Shown: positions 35,540 to 44,958, numbered from the stretch's first letter. The stretch: 64,000 nt of DNA from Lachnoclostridium sp. (GCA_023664665.1 JAMPEY010000010.1:37498-101497), one strand, 5' to 3'. The notes: generated by a model from the letters alone, not told the origin. Translations and numbers: made by a program.

Positions 35540-36778
35540 ATGTATTCATTGGACGAGGTAAAGAATGTGGACCCTGAGATTGCGCAGGCAATCGTGGAGG
35601 AGGAGGAGCGCCAGAACAGCCATATTGAGCTGATTGCTTCCGAAAACTGGGTGAGCAAGGCGGTTATGGCCGCTATGGGAAGCCCTCTTACAAACAAGTA
35701 TGCGGAAGGATACCCGGGCAAAAGATATTACGGCGGCTGCCAATGTGTGGATGTGGTGGAGAATCTGGCGATTGACAGGGCGAAGGAATTGTTCGGATGC
35801 GATTATGCCAATGTACAGCCCCACTCCGGCGCACAGGCAAATATGGCAGTGCAGTTTGCGGTATGCAAGCCCGGTGACACCATTATGGGCATGAATCTGG
35901 ATCATGGCGGACATTTGACACACGGAAGCCCGGTGAATATGTCCGGAAAATATTTTAATATCGTTCCTTATGGCGTGAATGATCAGGGCTTTATCGATTA
36001 TGACAGATTAAGGGAGATTGCGCTTGAGGCGAAACCCAAGATGATTATTGCCGGCGCGTCCGCTTATGCCCGTACCATTGACTTCAAAAAATTCCGTGAG
36101 GTTGCGGATGAGGTTGGAGCAGTGCTTATGGTAGATATGGCGCATATTGCGGGACTGGTGGCGGCAGGACTGCATCCCAGCCCCATTCCCTATGCGGATG
36201 TGGTAACCACTACTACCCATAAGACTTTGAGAGGTCCCCGCGGAGGTTTGATTCTCTGCAATAAAGAAGCAAACGAAAAGTTCAACTTCAACAAAGCGAT
36301 TTTCCCCGGCATTCAGGGAGGCCCCCTGATGCATGTGATTGCGGCAAAGGCGGTCTGCTTTAAAGAAGCCCTGAGCGATGACTTTAAGGTATACCAGAAA
36401 AATATTGTGGACAATGCGCAGGCTCTTTGTAAGGGATTGATGGACAGAGGAATCCGGATTGTATCCGGCGGCACGGATAACCATTTAATGCTGGTGGACC
36501 TGACTAATTTCGGACTCACCGGAAAAGCGGTGGAGAAGCTTCTGGATGCGGCCCACATCACGGCAAACAAAAATACCATTCCCAACGACCCCCAGTCTCC
36601 CTTCGTGACCAGCGGCGTACGCCTTGGCACCCCTGCCGTTACTTCAAGAGGCATGAACACGGAAGATATGGATAGGATTGCGGAAGCCATTGCCATGGTA
36701 ATCAAGGGCGGCGAGGAGAAGGTGTCCGAGGCATACGGTATCGTGCAGACCTTGACGGCGAAATATCCCCTCAAGTGA
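35540..36778 (+). CDS. glyA: Serine hydroxymethyltransferase
   Basis: 412 residues, the usual length. [11 protein letters not shown] near the N terminus, the ring-binding region [16 protein letters not shown], and the PLP lysine in [16 protein letters not shown] are diagnostic. The enzyme interconverts serine and glycine with tetrahydrofolate. ATG 35540 is chosen because AGGAGG ends seven bases upstream; an in-frame ATG at 35534 is too close to it. It leads a run with hom, the apgM-like gene and lysC. Confidence 0.95.
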   Translation: MYSLDEVKNVDPEIAQAIVEEEERQNSHIELIASENWVSKAVMAAMGSPLTNKYAEGYPGKRYYGGCQCVDVVENLAIDRAKELFGCDYANVQPHSGAQANMAVQFAVCKPGDTIMGMNLDHGGHLTHGSPVNMSGKYFNIVPYGVNDQGFIDYDRLREIALEAKPKMIIAGASAYARTIDFKKFREVADEVGAVLMVDMAHIAGLVAAGLHPSPIPYADVVTTTTHKTLRGPRGGLILCNKEANEKFNFNKAIFPGIQGGPLMHVIAAKAVCFKEALSDDFKVYQKNIVDNAQALCKGLMDRGIRIVSGGTDNHLMLVDLTNFGLTGKAVEKLLDAAHITANKNTIPNDPQSPFVTSGVRLGTPAVTSRGMNTEDMDRIAEAIAMVIKGGEEKVSEAYGIVQTLTAKYPLK

Positions 36779-36811
36779 TATTGATTTTACAGACAGAAAC
36801 GGAGAAAGATT

Positions 36812-38026
36812 ATGATTCATGTAGCAGTTTTAGGATACGGCACCGTAGGAAGCGGCGTGGTAGAGGTTATCGAAAAAAATAAAGAAATGGTAAACAAAAA
36901 AGCCACCTGTGAATTGGAGGTAAAGTACATTTTGGATTTGAGGGATTTTCCCGATGATCCCTATGCGAAAGATAAGGTAGTGCATGATTTTAACCTGATC
37001 GCAGAGGATGAGGATGTGCAGATCGTCTGTGAGACCATGGGCGGCGTGGGAGCGGCTTATGAGTTTACCAAAAAGGCATTGGAAGCGGGAAAGAGCGTCT
37101 GCACCTCCAATAAGGAGCTTGTGGCAAAGCATGGTCCCGAGCTGTTGGAAATTGCAAAGAACCATAACTGCAACTATCTTTTTGAAGCAAGCGTAGGAGG
37201 CGGAATTCCCATTATCCGTCCTCTGAACTATTCTCTGACTGCGGAAAAAATAGAATCCATTACCGGTATCTTAAACGGTACTACCAATTATATTTTGAGC
37301 AAGATGGACAAGGACGGCGCGGATTTTGAGAGCGTGTTGAAGGAAGCGCAGGAGAAGGGATATGCGGAGCGCAATCCCGAAGCGGATGTGGAGGGTCATG
37401 ACGCTTGCCGCAAGATTGCAATTCTTTCGTCCCTGATGCTCGGAAAAAATGTGGATTCCGAGAAAATTTTTACGGAGGGAATCACCAAGATTTCCGCCGA
37501 AGATTTTCTGTATGCAAAAGAAGCGGACTGCTCCATAAAACTGCTTGCGGTAAGCAGGGCTCTTGAGGACGGCACAGCCCTTGCCATGGTATCGCCCTGC
37601 ATGATTTCCATGGAAAACCCCCTTGCCATGGTGAATGATGTGTTCAATGCAGTGCTGGTCAGGGGAAATATGCTGGGAGATTCCATGTATTACGGAAAGG
37701 GAGCGGGCAAGCTGCCCACCGCCAGCGCAGTGGTATCCGATGTCATTGACTGTGCAAGACATCAGGGCAAGGTCATCACCTGTTTCTGGGACAAAGAAGA
37801 AGCGCTGCTTGCGGATGTGACGGAGACGAAGAGGGCATTCTTTGTGAGGGCAAAGGCGTCTGCGCTTGACGCTGTAAAAGAGGCATTTCCCGGTGGAAAG
37901 GTTATCCGCATAGCGGGAAGGGATGAAGACTTCGGTTATTTCACTCCCGTTATGAAGGAAAAAGACTTTCAGGCATTGTATCAAGAGCTGGGAGACGATA
38001 TGTTAAACAGAATCCGGCTGGCATAA
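36812..38026 (+). CDS. hom: Homoserine dehydrogenase
   Basis: 404 residues. The Rossmann start is VAVLGYGTVGSGVV, followed by CTSNKELVAKHG and the catalytic region GILNGTTNYILS and AEADVEGHDACRK-like segment (ERNPEADVEGHDA). The last ~70 residues form a short ACT-like domain, so threonine feedback is possible. It converts aspartate semialdehyde to homoserine. ACGGAGAAAG precedes the start. Placed after glyA by 33 bases. Confidence 0.93.
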   Translation: MIHVAVLGYGTVGSGVVEVIEKNKEMVNKKATCELEVKYILDLRDFPDDPYAKDKVVHDFNLIAEDEDVQIVCETMGGVGAAYEFTKKALEAGKSVCTSNKELVAKHGPELLEIAKNHNCNYLFEASVGGGIPIIRPLNYSLTAEKIESITGILNGTTNYILSKMDKDGADFESVLKEAQEKGYAERNPEADVEGHDACRKIAILSSLMLGKNVDSEKIFTEGITKISAEDFLYAKEADCSIKLLAVSRALEDGTALAMVSPCMISMENPLAMVNDVFNAVLVRGNMLGDSMYYGKGAGKLPTASAVVSDVIDCARHQGKVITCFWDKEEALLADVTETKRAFFVRAKASALDAVKEAFPGGKVIRIAGRDEDFGYFTPVMKEKDFQALYQELGDDMLNRIRLA

Positions 38027-38104
38027 TCTGTAAAATGACAAGAAGAACTCGGGTTGTGCATAGGAAAATGAAAATGCCGCTTACGCGGCGGAATGAGAGG
38101 AAAA

Positions 38105-39304
38105 ATGAAGTACATTGTAGTGTTAGGCGACGGCATGGCTGACGAGCCCATAGAGGCGCTGGGAGGAAAGACTCCTCTTGCTTATGCCAAAACTCCGAAT
38201 CTGGACAGACTCAGCAAAATTTCAGAGGTGGGAATGGTGCATACGATTCCCGAGGGCATGAAGCCCGGCTCCGATACGGCAAACCTCTCCGTTATGGGGT
38301 ACGACCCTAAAAAATACTATTCGGGGCGCTCACCCTTGGAGGCATTGAGCATCGGCGTGCCCATGAAGGACACGGACATTGCCATAAGATGTAATATTGT
38401 TACGATTTCCGAGGAAGATGTGCCTTTTGAGGAGAGGACCATTATTGACCACAGCGCTTCCGAAATCAGCACTGAGGATTGTGCGGTACTGTTAAAGGAA
38501 GTTGAGGCACGGTTGGCAAGCGAAACCTATCAGTTTTATGTAGGCACCAGTTACAGGCATTGCCTGATTTGGAATGGGGGCAGCGTAGTGGAACTTACTG
38601 CGCCCCACGATGTGCTGGGGCAGACCATCGGTCAGTATCTGCCGGAGGATGAGGCGCTTCGCGATATGATGAAAAAGAGTTATGACATTCTGGTGAATCA
38701 TCCCATTAATGTCGAGAGAAAGAAGAAAGGGTTAAATCCCGCCAACTGCTGCTGGTTCTGGGGAGCGGGCACAAAGCCCATGCTTTCCTCCTTTAAGGAG
38801 AAGACCGGAAAGCGCGGCGTGATGGTATCGGCGGTGGATTTGCTCAAAGGCATCGCTGTGGGCGCAGGAATGGGCATAGCGCTGGTGGATGGCGCAAACG
38901 GCGGGCTTAACACCAATTATGAGGGCAAGGTGACGGCTGCGGTGAATGCCGTTACCAAGGAAGGTTATGATTTTGCCTATATTCACATTGAAGCTCCGGA
39001 CGAGATGGGGCATCAGGGCAGTGTGGAGCGAAAGGTGAAGGCAATCGAATATCTGGACGAAAGAATTGTGGGACCTGTGGTGGAAAAGATGCAGGCTTCG
39101 GGAGAGGATTTCCGGCTTTTGGTGCTTCCCGACCATCCGACCCCCATCAGTAAGAGAACCCATACCTCTGACAGCGTGCCCTATCTGATATATGACAGCA
39201 CCGTTCAGAGGGAAAATGCATATGCTTATACGGAAGAAGAGGCAAAAAAGAGCGGAAACTTTGTGGCGGAAGGCCACAGGCTGATGGATAAATTTCTGGG
39301 ATAA
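38105..39304 (+). CDS. ApgM-type phosphoglycerate mutase homologue, possible homoserine kinase
   Basis: 399 residues; ATG 38105 has GAGAGG five bases upstream, so the ATG at 38093 is not used. The alkaline-phosphatase-like metal core is visible: VVLGDGMAD, the active-site Ser in GSDTANLSVMGYDP, and VLPDHPTPIS. The archaeal-type 2,3-BPG-independent phosphoglycerate mutase (ApgM) shares this sequence, and homologues lying between hom and lysC have been proposed to phosphorylate homoserine. No thrB-like GHMP kinase is in the window. The position therefore favours a threonine-pathway role, but mutase activity is not excluded. Confidence 0.85.
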   Translation: MKYIVVLGDGMADEPIEALGGKTPLAYAKTPNLDRLSKISEVGMVHTIPEGMKPGSDTANLSVMGYDPKKYYSGRSPLEALSIGVPMKDTDIAIRCNIVTISEEDVPFEERTIIDHSASEISTEDCAVLLKEVEARLASETYQFYVGTSYRHCLIWNGGSVVELTAPHDVLGQTIGQYLPEDEALRDMMKKSYDILVNHPINVERKKKGLNPANCCWFWGAGTKPMLSSFKEKTGKRGVMVSAVDLLKGIAVGAGMGIALVDGANGGLNTNYEGKVTAAVNAVTKEGYDFAYIHIEAPDEMGHQGSVERKVKAIEYLDERIVGPVVEKMQASGEDFRLLVLPDHPTPISKRTHTSDSVPYLIYDSTVQRENAYAYTEEEAKKSGNFVAEGHRLMDKFLG

Positions 39305-39331
39305 AATGCGAACGGAATGAAGATTTTCTAA

Positions 39332-39352
39332 GGTCAGAAAGAACCTGACCTA
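39332..39352 (+). promoter_or_regulatory. Hairpin in the leader of lysC
   Basis: AGGTCAG and CTGACCT pair around a 7-base loop, followed by an A-rich run rather than T, so it is not a classic terminator. It is flanked by two copies of GAATGAAGATTT. A leader regulatory role is only possible. Confidence 0.3.
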
Positions 39353-39429
39353 ATAAAATCTAAGTCATTCCGGGAATGAAGATTTGTTAATTGTTTGTGC
39401 CTGCCAAGGGGCGGCGGAATGGAGATATT

Positions 39430-40749
39430 ATGTCAAAAGTGGTAAAATTCGGAGGCAGTTCTCTTGCGAGTGCCGAACAGTTCAAAAAAGCAGCAGAAAT
39501 CGTGCTTGCGGAAGAAGAGAGACGGTTTGTGGTTCCCTCTGCCCCCGGCAAGAGATTTGACAAAGACACTAAGGTAACGGATATGCTCTATGCCTGCTAT
39601 GCCTTAGCGGAGGAAGATAAAGAGTTTGCTCCGCAGTTAAAGGAAATCAAGGAGCGTTATCAGGAAATCATAACAGGTCTTTCCCTGAATCTCAGTCTGG
39701 AAGACGAGTTTGTGACGATTGAGAAAAACTTTAAGGATAAAGCGGGCAGCAGTTATGCGGCGTCCAGAGGGGAATATCTGAACGGCATCATTATGGCAGC
39801 TTATTTAAATTATGAGTTTATTGATGCGGCAACGGTGGTATTTTTTGACGAAGAGGGCAATTTTGACGGCGCAAAAACGGACAAAGTGCTGTCAAAAAAG
39901 CTGGCAAAGTGCAAAAATGCAGTGATTCCCGGATTTTACGGCTCCCTGCCGGACGGAACCATCAAGACATTTTCCAGAGGCGGTTCCGATGTGACAGGTT
40001 CTATTGTGGCGAAAGCGGCGAAAGCGGATGTCTATGAGAATTGGACGGATGTGTCGGGCTTTCTGATTGCAGACCCCCGTATCATTGACCATCCCGAGGG
40101 CATTGAGACCATTACTTACAGGGAACTCCGGGAGCTTGCCTATATGGGGGCAAGCGTGCTGCATGAGGATGCTATTTTTCCCGTGCGTCAGGAAGGCATT
40201 CCCATCAATATCCGCAATACCAACGCGCCGCAGGACAACGGCACATGGATTGTGGGAAGCACCTGTCAGAAATCCAAATATGTCATCACCGGCATTGCGG
40301 GCAAGAAGGGCTTTTGCGCCGTCAATATCGAGAAAGATATGATGAATACGGAGATTGGGTTCGGCAGAAAGATTTTGCAGGCGTTTGAGGAAAACGGAAT
40401 TTCCTTTGAACATGTTCCTTCCGGTATCGACACCATGACGGTTTTTGTGCATCAGGATGAATTTATGCACAAGGAGCAGAAGGTAGTAGCGGGGATTCAC
40501 AGGCTGGCGAATCCGGATTCCATAGATATTGAGTCCGACCTGGCGCTGATTGCGGTGGTGGGACGCGGCATGAAGTCCACCAGGGGTACGGCGGGCAGGA
40601 TTTTTTCGGCGTTAGCCCACAGTAAAATCAATGTCAAGATGATCGATCAGGGCTCATCGGAGTTAAATATCATCATTGGTGTGGCAAATGCCGATTTTGA
40701 GGATGCTATCAGGGCTATCTATGATATTTTTGTGACAACCAAGCTGTAG
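39430..40749 (+). CDS. lysC: Aspartate kinase
   Basis: 439 residues. The N terminus KVVKFGGSSLASAEQ is the aspartokinase nucleotide-binding motif; FSRGGSDVTGSIVAKA and ENWTDVSGF follow. Two C-terminal ACT domains (residues ~300-439; ITGIAGKKGFCAVN and IAVVGRGMKSTRGT) suggest feedback by lysine and/or threonine. ATG 39430 has GGAG upstream; an upstream in-frame TTG is not supported. First step of the aspartate family of amino acids, in line with hom and the apgM-like gene. Confidence 0.94.
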   Translation: MSKVVKFGGSSLASAEQFKKAAEIVLAEEERRFVVPSAPGKRFDKDTKVTDMLYACYALAEEDKEFAPQLKEIKERYQEIITGLSLNLSLEDEFVTIEKNFKDKAGSSYAASRGEYLNGIIMAAYLNYEFIDAATVVFFDEEGNFDGAKTDKVLSKKLAKCKNAVIPGFYGSLPDGTIKTFSRGGSDVTGSIVAKAAKADVYENWTDVSGFLIADPRIIDHPEGIETITYRELRELAYMGASVLHEDAIFPVRQEGIPINIRNTNAPQDNGTWIVGSTCQKSKYVITGIAGKKGFCAVNIEKDMMNTEIGFGRKILQAFEENGISFEHVPSGIDTMTVFVHQDEFMHKEQKVVAGIHRLANPDSIDIESDLALIAVVGRGMKSTRGTAGRIFSALAHSKINVKMIDQGSSELNIIIGVANADFEDAIRAIYDIFVTTKL

Positions 40750-40810
40750 GAAAGGGGTATAAGACGCTTTCCGCAGGATTTGAGATTTTTCATACATATA
40801 AGAAGTAATA

Positions 40811-40843
40811 CCCCCGGTCCGGTTAAAGCGGTGCCGGGGGTTT
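40811..40843 (+). terminator. Terminator after lysC
   Basis: CCCCCGG pairs with CCGGGGG, with a second inner CCG/CGG pairing, then TTT. The T run is short but the stem is very GC-rich. Confidence 0.75.
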
Positions 40844-40976
40844 AAAGATGGAGTCGGATATGCCCGCACGGCAGAACCAAATCGTCAGATAATTTGTCGA
40901 AAAATGCCGAAAAATAGGAATAAAAATCCAACGCTGTAAAATTTTGAAAAAAATTAAAATTTTTTAGAAAAATGTG

Positions 40977-41005
40977 TTGACAAATGCAGACGAGTCTATT
41001 ATAAT
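40977..41005 (+). promoter_or_regulatory. Perfect consensus promoter of a candidate non-coding RNA
   Basis: TTGACA at 40977-40982, a 17-base spacer, TATAAT at 41000-41005. All twelve box positions match consensus. It drives about 400 bases that hold no recognised gene. Confidence 0.85.
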
Positions 41006-41011
41006 AAAATC

Positions 41012-41408
41012 ATCAAAAGAAAATACAGTCAGAGAACAGAATACAAAAGAAAAATTTTACGAAAGCGAGGTAAGGTCCAATGGGAAGTTAAGCTGGTAAC
41101 CAATCATTTTTCTTCCATAAAGTACCAAAGAACACAATACAAAAGATAAAGTTTATATAGATTGATTTTATATAGATAAATGGAAACTCCACAGGAAAAA
41201 GTAACGATATACAAGAGATGAAAATAAGAGCGTTACAGTACCGTGTACAAAAGAAAAAGTGGAAAAGTACAAAGGATGAAATGGAAGAAAATTTATACAA
41301 CTGAATAAGAGAATGGCCAATATGAATGAAAGAGAGGAAACGGACCATTGGATAGCATAGTCTGAGAGAGCGTATTGATTAAAAATAATCGATACGCTCT
41401 CAGTTTGT
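41012..41408 (+). ncRNA. Candidate ~400-nt structured or purine-rich RNA of unknown family
   Basis: The stretch is bracketed by a perfect promoter and a strong hairpin, is rich in A and G, and has no long plus-strand reading frame. It contains four imperfect copies of a TACAAAAGAAAAA-like element near 41042, 41138, 41246 and 41268. A three-codon frame (ATG GGA AGT TAA, 41080-41091) follows GAGG, and tiny frames of 13 and 28 codons (41180-41221, 41218-41304) overlap as ATGA but have poor ribosome sites. I do not recognise an Rfam family. It may be a regulatory RNA, or a leader with small peptides. Confidence 0.5.
41366..41401 (+). terminator. Strong hairpin ending the candidate RNA
   Basis: A 15-base arm (GAGAGCGTATTGATT) pairs with AATCGATACGCTCTC with one G-U-type mismatch and a 6-base loop. 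The tail AGTTTGTTGTG is only moderately T-rich. Confidence 0.7.
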
Positions 41409-41432
41409 TGTGAAAAAGTTTGTTGTGAAAAA
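41403..41432 (+). repeat. Two tandem 15-base repeats
   Basis: GTTTGTTGTGAAAAA occurs twice in perfect tandem immediately after the hairpin at 41366-41401. The 190 bases from here to the next gene are AT-rich and hold no other feature I can support. Confidence 0.8.
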
Positions 41433-41621
41433 GTTTCCGCAGAAAATCCTAAATCAGGGCTGCGCATTTCTTAATTTTTAGTAAAGTTTTACAAAAGAGA
41501 TATTTTTTGTGGAAAAAGAAGTAAAAGTAATGTAGAATAGAAAAGTAAATCTTACTATATAGACAAAAGGATTGTTTTGGATATCGGGTGCACATGAAAA
41601 AGTACGGAAATGAGGAAACTT

Positions 41622-42992
41622 ATGAGTAAAGATAATATTCCGGTAAAGGAAGGACCGAACGAGAGGGAAAATCAGAATAAAGAAGCATGGGCGGAGTTGG
41701 AGCGCAGGGAGGCCCGCAGGCGGAGAAGGAAACGCAGTCAATTTCTGGCTTATACCGTGGTCATTGTGCTGATAGCGCTTTTGGCGGCGGGAATTGTGGC
41801 TTCGGTCAAGCTGCTGACTGCAAGAACGCAGGAGATGAAGCAGGAAGAGCAGGAACAGCAGAGCAAGGTAGAAGAAATCTTTGCAACAGAACCTTCCATT
41901 TCCGAGCCGGAACCTACACAGACAGTGGTGGAGCCGACTCCCGAAGAGCGGTTGGATGAGATTGTGGATGCCGCAATCGGAGAAATGTCATTGGAAGACA
42001 GGGTGGCAGGACTCTTTATTGTGACTCCGGAGGCAATAACCGGCGTCGGCACGGCTGTACAGGCGGGCGAAGGAACGAAGAAAGCGCTGGAAAGTTATGC
42101 CGTGGGAGGGCTTGTTTATTTTAAACAGAATATACGGTCTGAAGAACAGATTAAGACGATGATAAGCAATTCCCAACAATATGCAAGTTATCCGCTTTTC
42201 ATTGCGGTGGACGAAGAGGGCGGAAAGGTTGCAAGGCTGGCGGAGGCAGGCCTTGGGACGAAGGTAGATACCGCCAAGGCAATCGGAGAGACCGGTGATG
42301 CCAACAATGCTTATATGGCGGCGCAGACCATTGGCAAATATTTGTCGGATTATGGTTTTAACCTGAATTTTGCGCCGGTTGCCGATTTAAGCAATGTGGA
42401 TAAAAGCATCATGGAAGACCGCTCCTATGGCTCCGATGCCGCGGCGGCGTCTTCTTTTGTAAATTCTGCAATCTGGGGCTTTAGGGAGCAGGGAGTGAGC
42501 GTATGCTTGAAGCATTTTCCGGGAATCGGAAGCACCGAGAAAGATACACATGACGGGATTGCGGTAAGCGAAAGGACCAGAGAACAGTTTGAGGCAGAGG
42601 AATTTAAGGTATTTCAGGCGGGCATTGATGCCGGAGCGGATATGATTATGGCAGGGCATATGGCAGCGCCTTCCCTGACGGGAGATAATACCCCCTGTTC
42701 TTTATCCAAACAGGTGATTACGGATATTCTCAGGGAAGAGATGAAATTTGACGGAATCGTCATCACGGATTCTCTGAGCATGAAAGCAATCACGGAATAT
42801 TATGCGGCGGATGAGGCGGCAATTCAGGCTTTGCGCGCGGGCTGCGATATGATTCTGATGCCGGAGGATTTTGAAAAAGCATATAACGGTGTGCTGCAGG
42901 CAGTGAAGGAGGGCACTATTTCGGAAGATAGGATCAATGATTCCCTGAGAAGAATTTACCGCATCAAATATGCCGATAAGATAGAGGAATAA
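41622..42992 (+). CDS. GH3 beta-N-acetylhexosaminidase (NagZ-like), membrane-anchored
   Basis: 456 residues. ATG 41622 has GAGG seven bases upstream, overlapping an earlier in-frame ATG at 41610. A basic N terminus and one membrane helix (VVIVLIALLAAGIVASV) are followed by a charged linker and a GH3 barrel. FIAVDEEGGKVARL, the acid/base loop KHFPGIGSTEKDTHDG and the nucleophile Asp in VITDSLSMKAI are the NagZ-type motifs. It would cut GlcNAc-containing wall fragments outside the membrane. The next gene starts two bases after its stop. Confidence 0.9.
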   Translation: MSKDNIPVKEGPNERENQNKEAWAELERREARRRRRKRSQFLAYTVVIVLIALLAAGIVASVKLLTARTQEMKQEEQEQQSKVEEIFATEPSISEPEPTQTVVEPTPEERLDEIVDAAIGEMSLEDRVAGLFIVTPEAITGVGTAVQAGEGTKKALESYAVGGLVYFKQNIRSEEQIKTMISNSQQYASYPLFIAVDEEGGKVARLAEAGLGTKVDTAKAIGETGDANNAYMAAQTIGKYLSDYGFNLNFAPVADLSNVDKSIMEDRSYGSDAAAASSFVNSAIWGFREQGVSVCLKHFPGIGSTEKDTHDGIAVSERTREQFEAEEFKVFQAGIDAGADMIMAGHMAAPSLTGDNTPCSLSKQVITDILREEMKFDGIVITDSLSMKAITEYYAADEAAIQALRAGCDMILMPEDFEKAYNGVLQAVKEGTISEDRINDSLRRIYRIKYADKIEE

Positions 42993-42994
42993 AA

Positions 42995-44059
42995 ATGAAG
43001 AACAATATGTTGCAAAAGATAAAAAAATATGCCAATGAAATTTTCATAGACGGTTTGAGCGGAATGGCGCTGGGGCTTTTTTCCACCTTGATTATCGGCA
43101 CCATTATCGCGCAGGCGGGCAGTCTGATCGGAGGGACTATAGGAGCGTACCTGATAGCCGTCAGCAATGTGGCAAAAACCGTTACCGGCGCGGGAATCGG
43201 CGTGGGAGTGGCGAGCAAGTTTAAGGAGGGACCTTTGGTCACCGTTGCGGCTGCGGTGACAGGTATGATAGGCGCATTTCCGTCAGTGACGGATATGGAA
43301 GCCTATGGCCTCGGTAAACCGGGAGAGCCGCTGGGAGCGTTTATTGCGGCAATGGTAGCCATTAAGATAGGACATTTGGCAGCAGGAAAAACAAAGATTG
43401 ATATATTGGTGACGCCCTTAGTATCTATTTTATCGGGGGCAGTGGTTGGGATTATCGCGGGACCTCCCATATCCGCATTTATGAAGTGGCTGGGAGCGCT
43501 GGTAAATTTCAATGTGGAGATGCATCCCGTTCTGGGCGGAATTATTGTGTCGGTTCTGATGGGTATGATACTGACTCTGCCCATCAGTTCGGCAGCCATC
43601 GGGCTTTCCATGAATATCAGCGGATTGGCGGCAGGCGCGGCAACCATAGGCTGCTGCTGTAATATGGTTGGTTTTGCGGTGGCGAGCTATCGGGAAAACA
43701 AAGTGGGGGGACTGATTGCACAGGGCGTGGGCACTTCCATGTTACAGGTTCCTAATATTGTGAAAAAACCCATCATCTGGCTTCCGGCAATTGTATCCAG
43801 CGCGGTGTTGGGACCTGTGGGTTCCGCTGTTTTCCGTATGACCAGCACACCGGTGGGTTCCGGAATGGGTTCTGCGGGATTTGTAGGACAGATTGCGGCT
43901 TACGGTTCCATGACGGAGGGCGGAATGACCGGCGGCATGGCACTTGCATTGATTCTTTTGATGCACTTTGTGCTTCCGGCGGCGCTGACTCTTGCCGTAT
44001 CGGAGCTTATGAGAAAGAAGGGACTGATTGCACAAGGCGATATGTCGTTGAATGTGTAA
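42995..44059 (+). CDS. PTS EIIC-type membrane transporter (PTS_EIIC_2-like)
   Basis: 354 residues, about nine to ten hydrophobic helices, Gly-rich, beginning EIFIDGLSGMALGLFSTLIIG. This fits the PTS_EIIC_2 family (PF13303). No EIIA or EIIB gene is nearby, so it may use partners encoded elsewhere or transport without phosphorylation. Coupling to the GH3 gene (two bases between them) suggests import of an amino sugar or muropeptide product. Confidence 0.75.
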   Translation: MKNNMLQKIKKYANEIFIDGLSGMALGLFSTLIIGTIIAQAGSLIGGTIGAYLIAVSNVAKTVTGAGIGVGVASKFKEGPLVTVAAAVTGMIGAFPSVTDMEAYGLGKPGEPLGAFIAAMVAIKIGHLAAGKTKIDILVTPLVSILSGAVVGIIAGPPISAFMKWLGALVNFNVEMHPVLGGIIVSVLMGMILTLPISSAAIGLSMNISGLAAGAATIGCCCNMVGFAVASYRENKVGGLIAQGVGTSMLQVPNIVKKPIIWLPAIVSSAVLGPVGSAVFRMTSTPVGSGMGSAGFVGQIAAYGSMTEGGMTGGMALALILLMHFVLPAALTLAVSELMRKKGLIAQGDMSLNV

Positions 44060-44075
44060 AAGACGGATATATTTG

Positions 44076-44103
44076 TTGATACTGCACAAATTTTAAATAT
44101 AAT
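44076..44103 (+). promoter_or_regulatory. Promoter of the LytM-bactofilin operon
   Basis: TTGATA at 44076-44081, a 16-base spacer, TATAAT at 44098-44103. Confidence 0.55.
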
Positions 44104-44225
44104 TTTAGTAAGAATGCAAGGCGTTACATAAAAAAAACTGTAAATTATTACAAAAATGTTAGCGGAATATTGCTGTCCACGGCGTATCTGTGGTAAAATG
44201 TATGTATTTACCGGAGGTACTCTTT

Positions 44226-44939
44226 ATGCGAAAAAGACGGCATAAACGAAAAATGAATCATATCTTGATTGTTACATCCGATATGGCAGATGCAGATGTG
44301 AAGCATTATCGTATCAGACCTTGGATTAGCCGGGCGGTAGTTTTCTTTCTGGTTATTGTGGTGGGCGCTCTGGCCGGTTACTTTGTTTATGGGGGAAGCT
44401 TATGGGCTTCCGTCAATACAAGGAACCAAGGGCAGTCTGAGCGGGTGCAGCAGCTGGAACAGGAAAAGAATGCCTTGGAAGCACAGATAGCGGAGCTTAA
44501 CGAGCGGGTGCAGATACTGAGCAATACAGTGAACGCAAAAGAACAAAGTGAGCAGGCATTGGCCGAGCAGCTGGCAAAGCAGAGTAACCCCACGGAGTTT
44601 CCGCTTACAGGCTCCGCGTCCATGGAAGAGATTACGGAAGGGGATCCTCTGTGTATCTTTCAGGCATCTGCGGGTACAATGGTGGTCGCCACAGCCAGCG
44701 GTACGGTACAATCCGTTACGGATGACGAGGAATACGGGCATTGCGTGCGGATTGACCATGGCAACGGTTATGTGACTATTTACCGCAACAAGGGGGATAC
44801 CACTGTGAAACAGGGCGATTCTGTGGTGCAGGGTACGACGCTTTATATTATAGGGGAAGATAACACCCAATTAGGCTATCAGATGATGAAAGACGATGCG
44901 TATATTAATCCGATGGATATGTTGGCAATAAACGGTTAA
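44226..44939 (+). CDS. Membrane-anchored M23/LytM-fold protein, probably catalytically inactive
   Basis: 237 residues; ATG 44226 has GGAGGT seven bases upstream. A basic cytoplasmic start and a membrane helix (AVVFFLVIVVGALAGYFV) precede a coiled coil (residues ~65-120) and a LytM beta domain. The domain has RIDHGNGYVTIY, but the Zn ligands of active M23 enzymes (HxxxD and HxH) are absent: the usual final HxH is replaced by GYQ. Inactive LytM proteins activate amidases or act as scaffolds. It sits 19 bases before the bactofilin gene. Confidence 0.82.
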   Translation: MRKRRHKRKMNHILIVTSDMADADVKHYRIRPWISRAVVFFLVIVVGALAGYFVYGGSLWASVNTRNQGQSERVQQLEQEKNALEAQIAELNERVQILSNTVNAKEQSEQALAEQLAKQSNPTEFPLTGSASMEEITEGDPLCIFQASAGTMVVATASGTVQSVTDDEEYGHCVRIDHGNGYVTIYRNKGDTTVKQGDSVVQGTTLYIIGEDNTQLGYQMMKDDAYINPMDMLAING

Positions 44940-44958
44940 GGAAAGAGAGGAAATAAAA

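Noticed and set aside
37271-37984. 237-residue minus-strand open frame opposite hom
   Set aside because: Wholly antisense to a clear homoserine dehydrogenase, with no start signal.
41088-41467. Minus-strand frames of 86 and 99 residues rich in Phe/Ile/Ser
   Set aside because: No ribosome sites; they are the complement of an A-rich plus-strand transcript and match no family.
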